A stretch of 64,000 nt of DNA, taken from positions 57,077-121,076 of the forward strand of contig JBGVRX010000002.1 of NCBI GenBank assembly GCA_045128835.1, given 5' to 3'. Below, piece after piece: positions 45,548-55,231 of the stretch (positions are counted from its first letter, which is position 1; each line of letters begins with the position of its first letter). The translations under genes and the position numbers were made by a program. This DNA comes from CALVUJ01 sp045128835. GTDB taxonomy: Bacteria > Bacillota_I > Bacilli_A > RFN20 > DUOF01. The notes below the pieces were generated by a model that was not told the DNA's origin, searched no databases, and saw nothing but the letters and a program-made list of their open reading frames with translations.

Positions 45548-45934
45548 ATGGAGAATAAGGAAAACAAAAAAAGAAGATTTGAATGGTATCTTTTGGGAGC
45601 AATAATTTCAGTAGTAGCTTTTATGGGATTTTATGTTTTTAATGATAATATTATAATATCTGTAGGATTAAGTGTTGTTTGCTTGGGGTATAGTTTGTTT
45701 TTGAATAGTGCGAAAGGAATGAAACATTCAATTATAAAGACATTGGTTACTTTTATATTATTAGCGATTGTAATAATGCTTATAGTATTGCTTAGTCAAT
45801 CTCAAATAAATATTGCGGAGTTACCTAAAAATATATACGATACTGTTATTACTTCTTTTATACTTTTGCCAGGTATTGATTTGTTTGTTAAAACTATTGT
45901 AATAGTTGCTTATATGTTTTCTTCGGTAGCATAA
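45548..45934 (+). CDS. Unknown small membrane protein
   Basis: About 128 residues. Basic N-terminus (KENKKRRFEW), then four hydrophobic segments, about 14-33, 36-52, 62-82 and 95-125. Family not recognised; inner-membrane location inferred. GAGGTGA precedes ATG. It ends 11 bases before the alkaline-phosphatase-like gene, so the two may be co-transcribed. Confidence 0.6.
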   Translation: MENKENKKRRFEWYLLGAIISVVAFMGFYVFNDNIIISVGLSVVCLGYSLFLNSAKGMKHSIIKTLVTFILLAIVIMLIVLLSQSQINIAELPKNIYDTVITSFILLPGIDLFVKTIVIVAYMFSSVA

Positions 45935-45945
45935 TATATAAAAAT

Positions 45946-47034
45946 ATGAAGAAGATAATCACTAAGATATTAGTTTTATTTTTAACCGTTTCATCTATGA
46001 TGATTTTTTCATCATGTAAAAAAGTGTCATATGACAACTATAACATTCATGCTGAAGGTATTAAAAATATAATTATTTTAATAGGTGATGGCATGGGTAA
46101 AAATCATATTGAGAATACTAAAACTTATTTTGAACTGGGAGAACAATCATTTGAAAAATATTATATTACAGATGTAAATACAAATTCTCTTACAGTAGAA
46201 TCTCCGACAGATAGTGCTGCTGGTGCTACAGCGTTAGCAACAGGAGTTAGTGTAACAAATGGTAGAGTTGGATATGATGGGAAAAATAATTTAAAAAATA
46301 TCATGGAATACGCTAGTGATAAAAACATGAAAACCGGGATAGTCACAAATGATTATTTGTTTGGTGCTACTCCAGCTGGGTACTCTTCGCATGCAAGTGA
46401 TAGGACAGATGTAGGGACAATATTAGCAACTCAAAGCACAAGTCCACTAGATTTATTAATAGGCCAATATCACGAGATTTATTATGAATATGAAGAGTTA
46501 TTTACTTCTAATGATTTTGTTATGTGTGATGAAGAGGAAGAATTATATTCTATAGATTTTTCTAAAAAAGTTATCGCTAATTTAGATAATATTTATTCTA
46601 TATATAATCCCGAGATGATTAATCCAATAAATATGGTTGATTTAGCTGAGTACGCAATTGATTATTTGGATAATGATAATGGTTTTGTTTTAATGATTGA
46701 GTGCGCTTATATAGATAAGTTTAGTCATGCTAACGAGATTATTCCTGCTTTATCAGAGGTAAGAACTTTGTTTGATATAGCAGATTATGTTTTGGAATAC
46801 ATTAAAGACAATGAAGATACAGCTTTAATTATTACTGCAGATCATGAAACTGGAGGATTAATTAAAGCAGAAAGTAAAGAGAATGTTACTGATTCGTTGT
46901 ATACAAGTGATGACCATAGTGCTGCGAATGTATCGTTATATTCTATAGGAATAGGACTTGATACTAGTAAAGTTGTTAGAAATACTTTTATATTTATTGT
47001 GTGCTATAAAACTGTAAGTGAAGAAGATAATTAA
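45946..47034 (+). CDS. Alkaline phosphatase-like lipoprotein
   Basis: 362 residues. The signal ends MIFSSC (lipobox-like, Cys near 24). Metal and catalytic motifs of the alkaline phosphatase family are present: IGDGMG, SPTDSAAGATALATG with the nucleophile Ser, SSHASDR, ADHETGGL. The region before the C-terminus has DDHSAANVSLYSIG, where the usual HTG is replaced by HSA. The cap and end are short, so the enzyme is compact. It likely cleaves phosphate monoesters outside the membrane. No pho box is obvious. Confidence 0.8.
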   Translation: MKKIITKILVLFLTVSSMMIFSSCKKVSYDNYNIHAEGIKNIIILIGDGMGKNHIENTKTYFELGEQSFEKYYITDVNTNSLTVESPTDSAAGATALATGVSVTNGRVGYDGKNNLKNIMEYASDKNMKTGIVTNDYLFGATPAGYSSHASDRTDVGTILATQSTSPLDLLIGQYHEIYYEYEELFTSNDFVMCDEEEELYSIDFSKKVIANLDNIYSIYNPEMINPINMVDLAEYAIDYLDNDNGFVLMIECAYIDKFSHANEIIPALSEVRTLFDIADYVLEYIKDNEDTALIITADHETGGLIKAESKENVTDSLYTSDDHSAANVSLYSIGIGLDTSKVVRNTFIFIVCYKTVSEEDN

Positions 47035-47130
47035 GTTATTATGGGTTTAAAAAAGGCAAAATATTGTCTGTTTTAGGCCCATTATTTTATTTAAGTTGTA
47101 TAATTTAGTTAAAGTATGGAGGATTTTAAA

Positions 47131-48168
47131 ATGGATAAAAACGAAAACATGAAGCAAAACTCTAAAAAATTTAGAGTGGGTGTTATTGGTTGTGGTCGTA
47201 TTTCTGTTAGACATCTTTTGCCTTTAACATCAATTGAAGAAGTTGAACTTGTGGCTTGCTGTGATATCAAAAAGGATAGAGCAGACGCTGCAGCAAAAGA
47301 GTATGGGATAAAGGCATACTATTCATATGAAGAAATGTTAGAGAAAGAAAATTTAGATGCTGTACATTTGTGCTTACCTCATTATCTTCATTCTAAGGTT
47401 GCGATTTGTGCTTTTGAACATGGAGTAAATGTTCTTACAGAGAAACCAATGGATGTAGACTTTGATAGCGCAGTTAGAGCTGTTGAAGTAGCTAAAGAGA
47501 AAGATTTGCAATTTGGTGTAATATTTCAATGCAGATACAATAATCCTGCTCAACTAGTTAAAAAGGCTGTTACAAGTGGTAAGTTAGGAAAAATATTATC
47601 AGCACGTTCTGTTTTAACATGGCATCGTTCAGATGATTATTATAAAAGTAGTGACTGGAAAGGTACTTGGGATAAAGAAGGCGGCGGTGTTGTAATTGAC
47701 CAAGCAATTCACTCTATTGATTTAGTAAACTGGATTATTGATAGTGAGATAGAGTCAATTGATTGTACTATGCATAATAGAGGGCATAAAATAGTTAGTG
47801 TTGAAGATACTGCAGAAGGGTATATTACTTATAAAAATGGAACTAAGTATGGCTTTTACTGTATGAACAATTATTGTTGTGATGAACCTATTGAAATTCG
47901 TATGTTCTGTGAAAATGGTAAAGTTGTTTTTAGTTATCATGATGCTTATATTACGTATAATGATGGGACTATGGAAGAGGCTCATGAAAACAATAAAACA
48001 AATGCTGCGGATGGAGGCAAAGATTATTGGGGTTCATGGCATATTCGTCAAATACGTCAATACTATAATGCTTTATTAGGCAAAGAAAAACTTGAAATCA
48101 GTGGTGAAGAGGCTTTAAAGACACATAAACTTATCATGACTTTATATGATAAAGGTGGAATGAAGTAA
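47131..48168 (+). CDS. Gfo/Idh/MocA-family oxidoreductase
   Basis: About 345 residues. FRVGVIGCGRISVRHLLPL is the N-terminal NAD(P) Rossmann motif, HLCLPHYLHSKVAICAFEHGVNVLTEKPM the conserved family EKP motif, and KEGGGVVIDQAIHSIDLVNWI the C-terminal GGG..D..xH segment. Dehydrogenase acting on a sugar or inositol-like substrate. ATG 47131 follows GGAGG; the frame could begin at 47116. No sugar operon is adjacent. Confidence 0.9.
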   Translation: MDKNENMKQNSKKFRVGVIGCGRISVRHLLPLTSIEEVELVACCDIKKDRADAAAKEYGIKAYYSYEEMLEKENLDAVHLCLPHYLHSKVAICAFEHGVNVLTEKPMDVDFDSAVRAVEVAKEKDLQFGVIFQCRYNNPAQLVKKAVTSGKLGKILSARSVLTWHRSDDYYKSSDWKGTWDKEGGGVVIDQAIHSIDLVNWIIDSEIESIDCTMHNRGHKIVSVEDTAEGYITYKNGTKYGFYCMNNYCCDEPIEIRMFCENGKVVFSYHDAYITYNDGTMEEAHENNKTNAADGGKDYWGSWHIRQIRQYYNALLGKEKLEISGEEALKTHKLIMTLYDKGGMK

Positions 48169-48173
48169 AAAAA

Positions 48174-48208
48174 TATTCCTTGTTATTTAATTTGACAAGG
48201 ATTTTTTT
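48174..48208 (+). terminator. Terminator
   Basis: ATTCCTTGT/GACAAGGAT imperfect stem with AT-rich loop, followed by TTTTTTT. Confidence 0.85.
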
Positions 48209-48234
48209 AATAATTTTTATAGGAGATGATTGTA

Positions 48235-48762
48235 ATGAATCGAAAAGAGATGCATAAAATTGTTTTTTCTTTATATTGCGTTTTTTGTCTTATTTTAGTG
48301 TTTTTTATGAATTTTGGTTATGGATATGTTGTGGAAACGCTTCCAACAACACCATTTGGAGACATAATAGAGGAAAGGTTTTTTTATAGTGTTCCTTTAC
48401 GAGAATTGCTTTTAAAGGATGATGTTAAAGTTTTTGATACTACAACAGCACAGATTAGAGAAAACATTCCTGGGGCGACAATATTTTTATGGATAAGTAT
48501 ATCTTTAATAATTCTTGCTATTGTTCTTTCAATTATTAATATTTTAACAGAGAAATCGTATTTAAGTTTTATATGTTCTATTTGCTTGATTATAGCATTT
48601 TTCTTGTTTATGCCTATTCCAGCGTTTTATCACAGGGTTAAGGGGGTTGCTGAAGGATTTGTTAGATATTTAATGTATCCACTTAGCCAGGTTATTGCAG
48701 GTTTGGTAAGTAGCATAATTGTTGCAATTTTTGAAGGCAGAAAATGCTTCGGCGGGAAATAA
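48235..48762 (+). CDS. Unknown membrane protein
   Basis: About 175 residues. TM helices near 8-28, 83-105, 112-132 and 145-168; an extracytoplasmic loop of ~50 residues lies between the first two. Family not recognised. ATG 48235 follows AGGAGATGAT. The next gene starts 28 bases after its stop with its own ribosome-binding site. Confidence 0.6.
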   Translation: MNRKEMHKIVFSLYCVFCLILVFFMNFGYGYVVETLPTTPFGDIIEERFFYSVPLRELLLKDDVKVFDTTTAQIRENIPGATIFLWISISLIILAIVLSIINILTEKSYLSFICSICLIIAFFLFMPIPAFYHRVKGVAEGFVRYLMYPLSQVIAGLVSSIIVAIFEGRKCFGGK

Positions 48763-48789
48763 ACATAATTTTTATTAAAGGAGAACATT

Positions 48790-49311
48790 ATGTATACTGT
48801 ATTAGAAGAAAAAAGAAATGAAAAAAATTTGAATTCTATAGGCTTTTATATTGCAATTAATGAGAATGGAAATTTATTGATGTTTCCTAGTGGCAAAGGA
48901 AGAGATATTCAAGTATATATTGAAAATAATATAAATAATATGACTTTAAATGAGTTTTCTTCATATAGTTTAAAGTTAATGGATATGTCATTAATGAAAG
49001 AAAATATCGATTTTGAGGAAGAGACCATAGATAAATTTCATGATTTTGAAAAAAGTGAGTATAAAGAAGATAAATGTAAAAGTATGAAGTTAATTAAAAT
49101 AGAACTCCATAAAACATACCCAAATAAACTTATTATTGTAGATATGGTAAATGTATCTAAGTATGAATGGGGCGGAGGCAGATATATGCATTTCTTGCCT
49201 ATCACTTCAAGTAATGAAGAAGTTTTTGATTATATAAAGAAGGTATATAGTTATAAAGGTCATATGCCTGGTGCTACTCAAGAGGAAAAGAAAGAATATA
49301 GAGTTATGTAA
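48790..49311 (+). CDS. Unknown protein
   Basis: 173 residues; family not recognised. The N-terminal IGFYIAINENGNLLMFPSGKGRDIQVYIENNI is beta-rich. A later GHMPGATQEEKKEYRV tail is basic. No signal or TM segment. Shared size and isolation with its neighbours suggest a member of the accessory island. GGAGAAC precedes ATG. Confidence 0.6.
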   Translation: MYTVLEEKRNEKNLNSIGFYIAINENGNLLMFPSGKGRDIQVYIENNINNMTLNEFSSYSLKLMDMSLMKENIDFEEETIDKFHDFEKSEYKEDKCKSMKLIKIELHKTYPNKLIIVDMVNVSKYEWGGGRYMHFLPITSSNEEVFDYIKKVYSYKGHMPGATQEEKKEYRVM

Positions 49312-49312
49312 A

Positions 49313-49343
49313 AGATAGCAAGTAATATTTGCTATCTTTTATT
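49313..49343 (+). terminator. Terminator
   Basis: AGATAGCAA-GTAATA-TTTGCTATCT stem followed by TTTATTTTG. Confidence 0.88.
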
Positions 49344-49448
49344 TTGTCATTTTATTATATAGTGAAATTTTAGGTTTATAAAATTGTGATATCGTTGTTA
49401 TGACATTTATCAAATGATAGAATTGATGGTGTATAGAGGTGATTGGTA

Positions 49449-50123
49449 ATGTTCAACTTTTTGAAAAAAGATAATTCGTACCCAGGATTATTATATAGAG
49501 AATATGGTAAAGCTAATAAATTTAATAAAGAAATAGCAATTTTATTTGTTAGTGATACACATAACGCTTTATATGGTAATGAGAAAGAATTTTCTAAAAT
49601 TGCTAAAAAAGAATATGATGTTTGTATTTTATTAGGAGATCATAGTAATAGTGATATTGATATTATTTTAAAATATGTGCCTATAAATAAGATTTATGGT
49701 ATTTTGGGAAATCATGATACTTTTTCTTTGTACGAAAATTATAATATTGAATCATTGCATAATAAAGTAGTAGAAGTTAATGGAGTTAAGATTTCAGGAT
49801 TTCAAGGGTCGTTTAAATATACTAGTAAAGAAAAGCCTTTGTTTACTCATGAGGAGAGTATTGATATTTTAAATAATTTAGAGGGTTCTGATATTTTTGT
49901 TACTCATGATAAGCCTTTCTTGATAGATAATAATGATCCACCTCATGATGGATTAAAGGGAATTACTAATTATATTTTTAAAAATAAAATTCCTTTTCAT
50001 ATTCATGGACATCTACATAATAATGAAAGAATGATATTGAAAAATAAATCAATTAGTTATTGTGTTTATCCATTTGAATTAATGAAATTTAATACCGATG
50101 GAATTAAAACCTCAAAAGTTTAG
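49449..50123 (+). CDS. Metallophosphoesterase (calcineurin-like)
   Basis: About 224 residues. The dimetal motifs appear in order: LFVSDTHNALYG (DxH), ILLGDHSNSD (GD), ILGNHDTFSL (GNHD), VTHDKPF (H) and FHIHGHLHNN (GHxH). Likely a cytoplasmic phosphodiesterase or phosphatase of unknown substrate. The ATG at 49449 follows GAGGTGATTGG. Confidence 0.92.
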   Translation: MFNFLKKDNSYPGLLYREYGKANKFNKEIAILFVSDTHNALYGNEKEFSKIAKKEYDVCILLGDHSNSDIDIILKYVPINKIYGILGNHDTFSLYENYNIESLHNKVVEVNGVKISGFQGSFKYTSKEKPLFTHEESIDILNNLEGSDIFVTHDKPFLIDNNDPPHDGLKGITNYIFKNKIPFHIHGHLHNNERMILKNKSISYCVYPFELMKFNTDGIKTSKV

Positions 50124-50184
50124 TAAAATCCTAGGGAAATCGGCAAAATTTGTCAAAAAAAGTGATATTTATTTGCAAAAAAAA

Positions 50185-50213
50185 TTGAAGAATTTTTAAT
50201 AATGGTATACAAT
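50185..50213 (+). promoter_or_regulatory. Promoter of Sel1-repeat gene
   Basis: TTGAAG, 17-base spacer, TACAAT, with GGAGGTG site following. Confidence 0.6.
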
Positions 50214-50238
50214 TAAATCGTTATCTGGAGGTGCAGTT

Positions 50239-52008
50239 GTGGCTAAGGAGTTTAAAGAGATTTTAAAAGAGGCCAAAAAAGATAACGTTGAGTCAAAATT
50301 AATTGTTGCAGATAAGTATGAATCTGATGGAAAATATAAGGACGCTTTTAAATGGTATTTAGAGGCGGCAAATGACGGGAAGATAGAAGCTCAATTAAAA
50401 GTTGCAGATTATTATTTTGATGGAGTATATGCTAAAAAGGATCACACTGAAGCTTGCTTTTGGTATAGTAAAGCAGCAGACGGTGGGAATATTGAAGCTA
50501 TGACGAAATTAGCTGATTTGTATAAAGATGGATTCGTTGTTGAAAAGGATTTAGATAAGGCCTTTAATTTATATTATAAGGCAGCAGATGCTGGAAATAA
50601 TGAAGCAAAATATAATTTAGGTGTCATGTACAGAAATGCACTAGGAGTAGAACGAGATGATAATAAGGCTTTCTACTGGTTTTCTGAAGCAGCAAAAGAA
50701 AAGCATGAAAAAGCTATTGTTAACTTAGGATACTGCTATTGCAATGGAATAGGTACTTTTGTTGACCAAAAAAAAGGTATTGCTTTATACGAACAAATCG
50801 CAAAATTAGGCAATAAAACAGCGTTATATAATTTAGGCATGTGTTATAAAGATGGATTTGGTGTTGAGAAGAACACTAGTCTAGCTATTGCTTGTTTTGA
50901 AGAAGCAGGAAAAAAAGGACATGGAAAAGCATTATATGAAATAGGATTAATATATCAAACTAATCCTGATTTCAGAAGAAATATAGAGTTTGCCTTAACT
51001 AGTTATGAACGTGCGATTAAATGTGGTTGTTTAGAGGCATCAATAAAAATAGCAGAAGTATATTTAGAAAGAGGAGACACAAAGGCTGCTTTGCATTTAT
51101 TAGAGAAATGTTCTAACTGTGCAGAGGTTCAATATGTCTTAGGTAAATATTACTTCGATGGAATTTATACAAATACAGATTATACAAAAGCAGTAAAATA
51201 TTTCAGTACAGCAGCAAAACAAGGTCATTGTGTTGCTCAATATTATATAGGATTAGCATACTTGAATGGATTTGGAGTATATGAAGATAAAGAAAGAGCT
51301 ATGGAATGCTTGAGAATATCAAGTGAAAATAATTGCTTAGAAGCAACTCTTATGTTATCAGATATATATGAAGAAAAAGGTTTAGATGAAGCAATAGTAA
51401 TGCTAAAGAGAGCTGCAGATATGGGCTCTGATACAGCAATGTATAGAATAGGATATAACTATGCTCATGGAACTTTAGTAACTAAGAACTTATCAGAAGC
51501 TGTTAAATGGTATCAAAAAGCAGCAGACTTAAACAACAGTAAGGCTCAATGTAATCTTGGTCTTGCCTATTTAAAAGGCGCAGGAGTAGAAAAAAATGAA
51601 TCATATGGAGTTTATTGGTTTGAAAGAGCAGCAGAAAATAATTCTAGTGTAGCTTTATTAAATTTAGGCTACTGCTATGAATGTGGTGTTGGAGTTGTAA
51701 GAGATGAATATTTAGCAAGTAAATATTACTTAAAAGCAGCTAACCAAGACAATCACGCGGCTCAATTAGAAGTAGCTAGAATGTACAAGCATAAGGATAG
51801 CAATCAAGCTATTTATTGGTACAACAAAGCGATGGTTAAACATCCTGATGAAGCTTATTTAGGATTAATTGATGTTTATTTAAGTGATGAATATGCAGAA
51901 CAAGAAAAAGTTCGCTTGTTATTAGCTAATATTTCTAATAAAGATAAAAATTATGAGAAGGCTTTAGAAAAATTCCAAAAGTATGTAAGTGAGAGAGCAT
52001 CAGCATAA
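50239..52008 (+). CDS. Sel1-repeat (TPR-like) protein
   Basis: 589 residues, GTG start after GGAGGTG. About thirteen ~36-residue Sel1-like repeats (for example AFKWYLEAANDGKIEAQLKVADYYFDG and ACFWYSKAADGGNIEAMTKLADLYKDG) fill the protein. No signal peptide or TM helix, so it is probably a cytoplasmic scaffold. Sel1 proteins mediate protein interactions; no partner domain is present. Single gene with its own promoter and terminator. Confidence 0.93.
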   Translation: MAKEFKEILKEAKKDNVESKLIVADKYESDGKYKDAFKWYLEAANDGKIEAQLKVADYYFDGVYAKKDHTEACFWYSKAADGGNIEAMTKLADLYKDGFVVEKDLDKAFNLYYKAADAGNNEAKYNLGVMYRNALGVERDDNKAFYWFSEAAKEKHEKAIVNLGYCYCNGIGTFVDQKKGIALYEQIAKLGNKTALYNLGMCYKDGFGVEKNTSLAIACFEEAGKKGHGKALYEIGLIYQTNPDFRRNIEFALTSYERAIKCGCLEASIKIAEVYLERGDTKAALHLLEKCSNCAEVQYVLGKYYFDGIYTNTDYTKAVKYFSTAAKQGHCVAQYYIGLAYLNGFGVYEDKERAMECLRISSENNCLEATLMLSDIYEEKGLDEAIVMLKRAADMGSDTAMYRIGYNYAHGTLVTKNLSEAVKWYQKAADLNNSKAQCNLGLAYLKGAGVEKNESYGVYWFERAAENNSSVALLNLGYCYECGVGVVRDEYLASKYYLKAANQDNHAAQLEVARMYKHKDSNQAIYWYNKAMVKHPDEAYLGLIDVYLSDEYAEQEKVRLLLANISNKDKNYEKALEKFQKYVSERASA

Positions 52009-52049
52009 ATACAATTAAAAGGCTTAACGTAAACTTTAAAATTTAAAAA

Positions 52050-52085
52050 TGAAAGATGTATTTCTAATTAATACATCTTTTTTGT
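52050..52085 (+). terminator. Terminator after Sel1 gene
   Basis: AAAGATGTAT/ATACATCTTT stem, then TTTTTTG. Confidence 0.9.
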
Positions 52086-52145
52086 TTGAAACTTTAATAA
52101 ATTGATGAATAGTTGTAAAATGAAAATATAGTAGGAGGGGTAAAT

Positions 52146-53243
52146 GTGTTAGGTGCAATTATTGGTGATATCGTAGGTTCAATATATGAATTTGATAATA
52201 TAAGAACGAAAGATTTTGAATTGTTTTCTTCTAGATGCTTCTTTACAGATGATACTGTAATGACAGTAGCAATCTATAAAGCTTTGAAAAATTCTAAAAT
52301 GTTTAATTATGCATTGCTTTCAAAAAATACAGTTAAGTATATGCAAAAGTATGGGAAAATGTATCCTGATATGAGTTATGGTTTGTCTTTTAGAAATTGG
52401 TTACAATTTAAGAATCCTAAGGCCTATGGTTCATATGGAAATGGTTCTGCTATGAGAGTTAGTCCGGCAGCTTACTTTGCTAGAACTTTAGATGAAGCAA
52501 AGTTTTTATCTTATATGGTGACTGCGGTTACTCATGATCATGAAGAGGGTATTAAAGGAGCTGAAGCAACAACTGTAGCTATATACATGGCTTTAAATGG
52601 AAGTAGTAAAGAAGAAATAAAAAAATATATAGAAGAAAACTATTATAAGTTGGATTTTGATTATGAAGATTTAGTGAAGAATTATAAGTTTAATGAGACT
52701 TGTCAAAATACAGTTCCTCAAGCAATATTTTGTTTTTTAATTAGTGATGGTTTTGAAGACTGTTTAAGAACTAGCATATCAATTGGAGGAGATAGTGATA
52801 CTTTGTGTGCTATTTCATGTGCGATAGCAGAGGCATATTATGGCATTCCAGAAGAGATTAAAGATAAAGCCTTAGAATACTTAGATGAGCAAATTTTATC
52901 TGATTATGAAGAGTTTAAAAAAGGTAATACTAAATATACAAATAATATTCTAATAAATGAACTAATTAATAAAGTCATAGCAAATGAGGATGCTAATTTA
53001 AGGACAACTCTAATGAATATTGTTTCTAAAATTATAGTTTTAAAAGATGGTACAAGAACAACAATAGCTAAACTGATTGATTATGACCCTAAAGTTTCTT
53101 TTGTGGAACCTTTAACTCAAGGCAAAATTAAAGTGTATGTTGATGAAATTTGCAAAGAGATAGGTATAAAATTAGAGAGAAGTAATGCTTCAGTAGGCGG
53201 TTTAGCGTATTTTAATGAATTTGTAAAAAAAGAACAAAAGTGA
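52146..53243 (+). CDS. ADP-ribosylglycohydrolase-family protein with C-terminal extension
   Basis: 365 residues, GTG start after AGGAGGGG. The N-terminal ~255 residues are an ARH/DraG fold: GDIVGSIYEF, FTDDTVMT (Mg site), and SIGGDSDTLCAISCAIAEAYYG (second Mg site). These enzymes remove ADP-ribose from proteins or small molecules. A ~75-residue C-terminal part (DYDPKVSFVEPLTQGKIKV, ASVGGLAYFNEF) reads as a separate small domain I cannot name. No ADP-ribosyltransferase gene is adjacent. Confidence 0.9.
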   Translation: MLGAIIGDIVGSIYEFDNIRTKDFELFSSRCFFTDDTVMTVAIYKALKNSKMFNYALLSKNTVKYMQKYGKMYPDMSYGLSFRNWLQFKNPKAYGSYGNGSAMRVSPAAYFARTLDEAKFLSYMVTAVTHDHEEGIKGAEATTVAIYMALNGSSKEEIKKYIEENYYKLDFDYEDLVKNYKFNETCQNTVPQAIFCFLISDGFEDCLRTSISIGGDSDTLCAISCAIAEAYYGIPEEIKDKALEYLDEQILSDYEEFKKGNTKYTNNILINELINKVIANEDANLRTTLMNIVSKIIVLKDGTRTTIAKLIDYDPKVSFVEPLTQGKIKVYVDEICKEIGIKLERSNASVGGLAYFNEFVKKEQK

Positions 53244-53321
53244 TATTCCTTGATAATATTGTTTTTGAGTTATATAATTTAAGTGTAGTAAGTTTTATAA
53301 TTTACTAGAGGAGGAAGTTAT

Positions 53322-53717
53322 ATGTTTGAATATAATGTTTTCGATAACATTGCTATTAAATTAGCAAAACATAAATTTGCAAGAAAGATTATGGCTAAAA
53401 TAAAAGACATGCCTAGTAATGAAAAAATTGCTTATTGCGAAAAACTAAAGGTTAACTTACAAGAAGAAAGAGTTAAATATCTTGAAGATGTAGAAGAAAA
53501 AATGGATATTCGAGATGAAAAAGAAGTTGTATGGATGGAAACATATGCGACTGGAGATGAGAAGGCTGATGCTTTTGATGCTGGAGATTATGCATATGAA
53601 GAAAATAAAGCCTTGGATAAAGCTGTAAAAAATTTAGTTAACTGTGATGGAGCAATACAAGCTTGTGATGCTATTGTAAGAAAATTGAGCAAAGCACAAC
53701 AACCGGTAAAAAAATAA
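53322..53717 (+). CDS. Unknown helical protein
   Basis: 131 residues; family not recognised. Predicted helical throughout, acidic in the middle (EEKMDIRDEKEVVWMETYATGDEKADAFDAGDYAYEE) and basic at both ends. No signal or TM helix. GAGGAGG precedes ATG. Single gene. Confidence 0.6.
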   Translation: MFEYNVFDNIAIKLAKHKFARKIMAKIKDMPSNEKIAYCEKLKVNLQEERVKYLEDVEEKMDIRDEKEVVWMETYATGDEKADAFDAGDYAYEENKALDKAVKNLVNCDGAIQACDAIVRKLSKAQQPVKK

Positions 53718-53726
53718 ACGAGCTAG

Positions 53727-53762
53727 AAAGGTGTATTGAAAGGTACATCTTTTTATTTTTTT
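53727..53762 (+). terminator. Terminator
   Basis: AGGTGTA/TACATCT imperfect stem followed by TTTTATTTTTTTT. Confidence 0.75.
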
Positions 53763-53813
53763 TGAAAATAGTATATGTTTAAAAATAAAAATTAATATGT
53801 TTGGAGGAAGTTT

Positions 53814-55058
53814 ATGAGTTATAAAAGTTTTGATTTATTAAAAAAATTATATTTTGTAAGAACAAGTGGTACAGAAGAAGAGAAACACGCTAGTGAAATT
53901 ATCAAAAAGGAATGTGAAGATTTAGGAGTTGAAGCTGTTTTAGAATCATTTAAAGTTAATGGTTGTAAAATTAAAGAAGCAAGTCTTAAATTCTTTAATC
54001 CAGATATCGAAGTTGAATGCGTAGGGGTTGGTATGTCTGGATCGACTAGCGAAGAGGGTATAACAGGAGAATTTGTTTATGTAGATAGTTTATCTACATG
54101 CGAACTTTTGGATATAGAAGGAAAAATATGTTTAGTGCATTCAAAATTGGTAGGTTATTCTTTGTATGAAAAACTAGCAGAAAAGAAAGCTGCAGCTTTA
54201 ATACTATGTACTGGAGATGTATATGAAGAAAAAGAAAATGTAGATATAGATCCTTATATGTATAGAGAACGTCATTATAGTCATGGAAAGATTCCTGCGG
54301 TTTGTATTCGAATGAAAGATGCAGAAATGATCTTAAAAGAAAATCCTAAGAGTTGTCATATAGTAATGATTGAAGAAGAGTTTGAAAATGATTCTTATAA
54401 TGTTGTTGCTACAATTGAGGGTGATAAATTTAAAAATGAAGTGGTTGCTTTTACTGCTCATTATGATTCTGTAAGTTATTCTAAAGGGGCTTATGATAAT
54501 GCGACTGGTAGTTGTGCGATAATGCAACTTTTAGCATACTTTAAAGAAAATAAACCTCAAAGAACTTTAAAGTTTATTTGGTGTGGGTCAGAAGAGGTTG
54601 GATTACTTGGATCGAAAGCTTATACAGTTGCACATGAAGAGGAATTGAAAAATTATAAATTATGTATTAATGTTGATATGATTGGGGCAATTATAGGAAC
54701 AGATATGGCACATTGCACTTCAAATATTTCATTAGCAAATTATATAAGATATTTAGGTGCAGAGTTAGGCTTTTCAATAGGAACTAAGCAAAGCGTATAT
54801 TCTTCAGATTCAACTTCATTTGCAGATAAAGGTGTTCCGGCGGTAACATTTGCGCGTTTGGCTCCAGGTGGAGGGGCTAAAATTCATTCTAGAAAGGATG
54901 TCTTAGAAAGACTAGATGAGGTTAACTATTATCGTACTTGTGATTTCATGAGCGAGTTTAGTAAAAGACTTATTAATTCTTATTATTTCCCAGTAGAAAG
55001 AGAAATGCCTGATAATATTAGAAAAGATCTAGATACTTATTTAGGAAAGAAAAAATAA
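53814..55058 (+). CDS. M28-family aminopeptidase with PA-domain insertion
   Basis: 414 residues. The zinc ligands are complete: FTAHYDSVSYSKGAYDNATGS (His, Asp), CGSEEVGLLGSKAY (Glu-Glu), NVDMIG (Asp) and KIHSRKDVLERLD (His). A PA-like insertion (~80-190) contains GEFVYVDSL and EGKICLVHSKLVGYSLYEKLAEKKAAALIL. No signal peptide, so cytoplasmic. It removes N-terminal residues from peptides. TTGGAGG precedes ATG. Single gene with a terminator. Confidence 0.92.
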   Translation: MSYKSFDLLKKLYFVRTSGTEEEKHASEIIKKECEDLGVEAVLESFKVNGCKIKEASLKFFNPDIEVECVGVGMSGSTSEEGITGEFVYVDSLSTCELLDIEGKICLVHSKLVGYSLYEKLAEKKAAALILCTGDVYEEKENVDIDPYMYRERHYSHGKIPAVCIRMKDAEMILKENPKSCHIVMIEEEFENDSYNVVATIEGDKFKNEVVAFTAHYDSVSYSKGAYDNATGSCAIMQLLAYFKENKPQRTLKFIWCGSEEVGLLGSKAYTVAHEEELKNYKLCINVDMIGAIIGTDMAHCTSNISLANYIRYLGAELGFSIGTKQSVYSSDSTSFADKGVPAVTFARLAPGGGAKIHSRKDVLERLDEVNYYRTCDFMSEFSKRLINSYYFPVEREMPDNIRKDLDTYLGKKK

Positions 55059-55060
55059 AG

Positions 55061-55093
55061 AAAGGATGTATCAATTGATGATACATCTTTTTA
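55061..55093 (+). terminator. Terminator after M28 gene
   Basis: GATGTATCA-ATTGA-TGATACATC stem, followed by TTTTT. Confidence 0.9.
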
Positions 55094-55231
55094 ATTAGCA
55101 TTATTTGTTTTGAAGAAACTGTTGTAAAATTTATTATGTTTTTTACTGAAAAATATATCAAAAATTATTAGACAAATTATAAAAAAATTCGACAAAATAA
55201 TATATAATTATATAGCGTTTGGAGAGATAAC

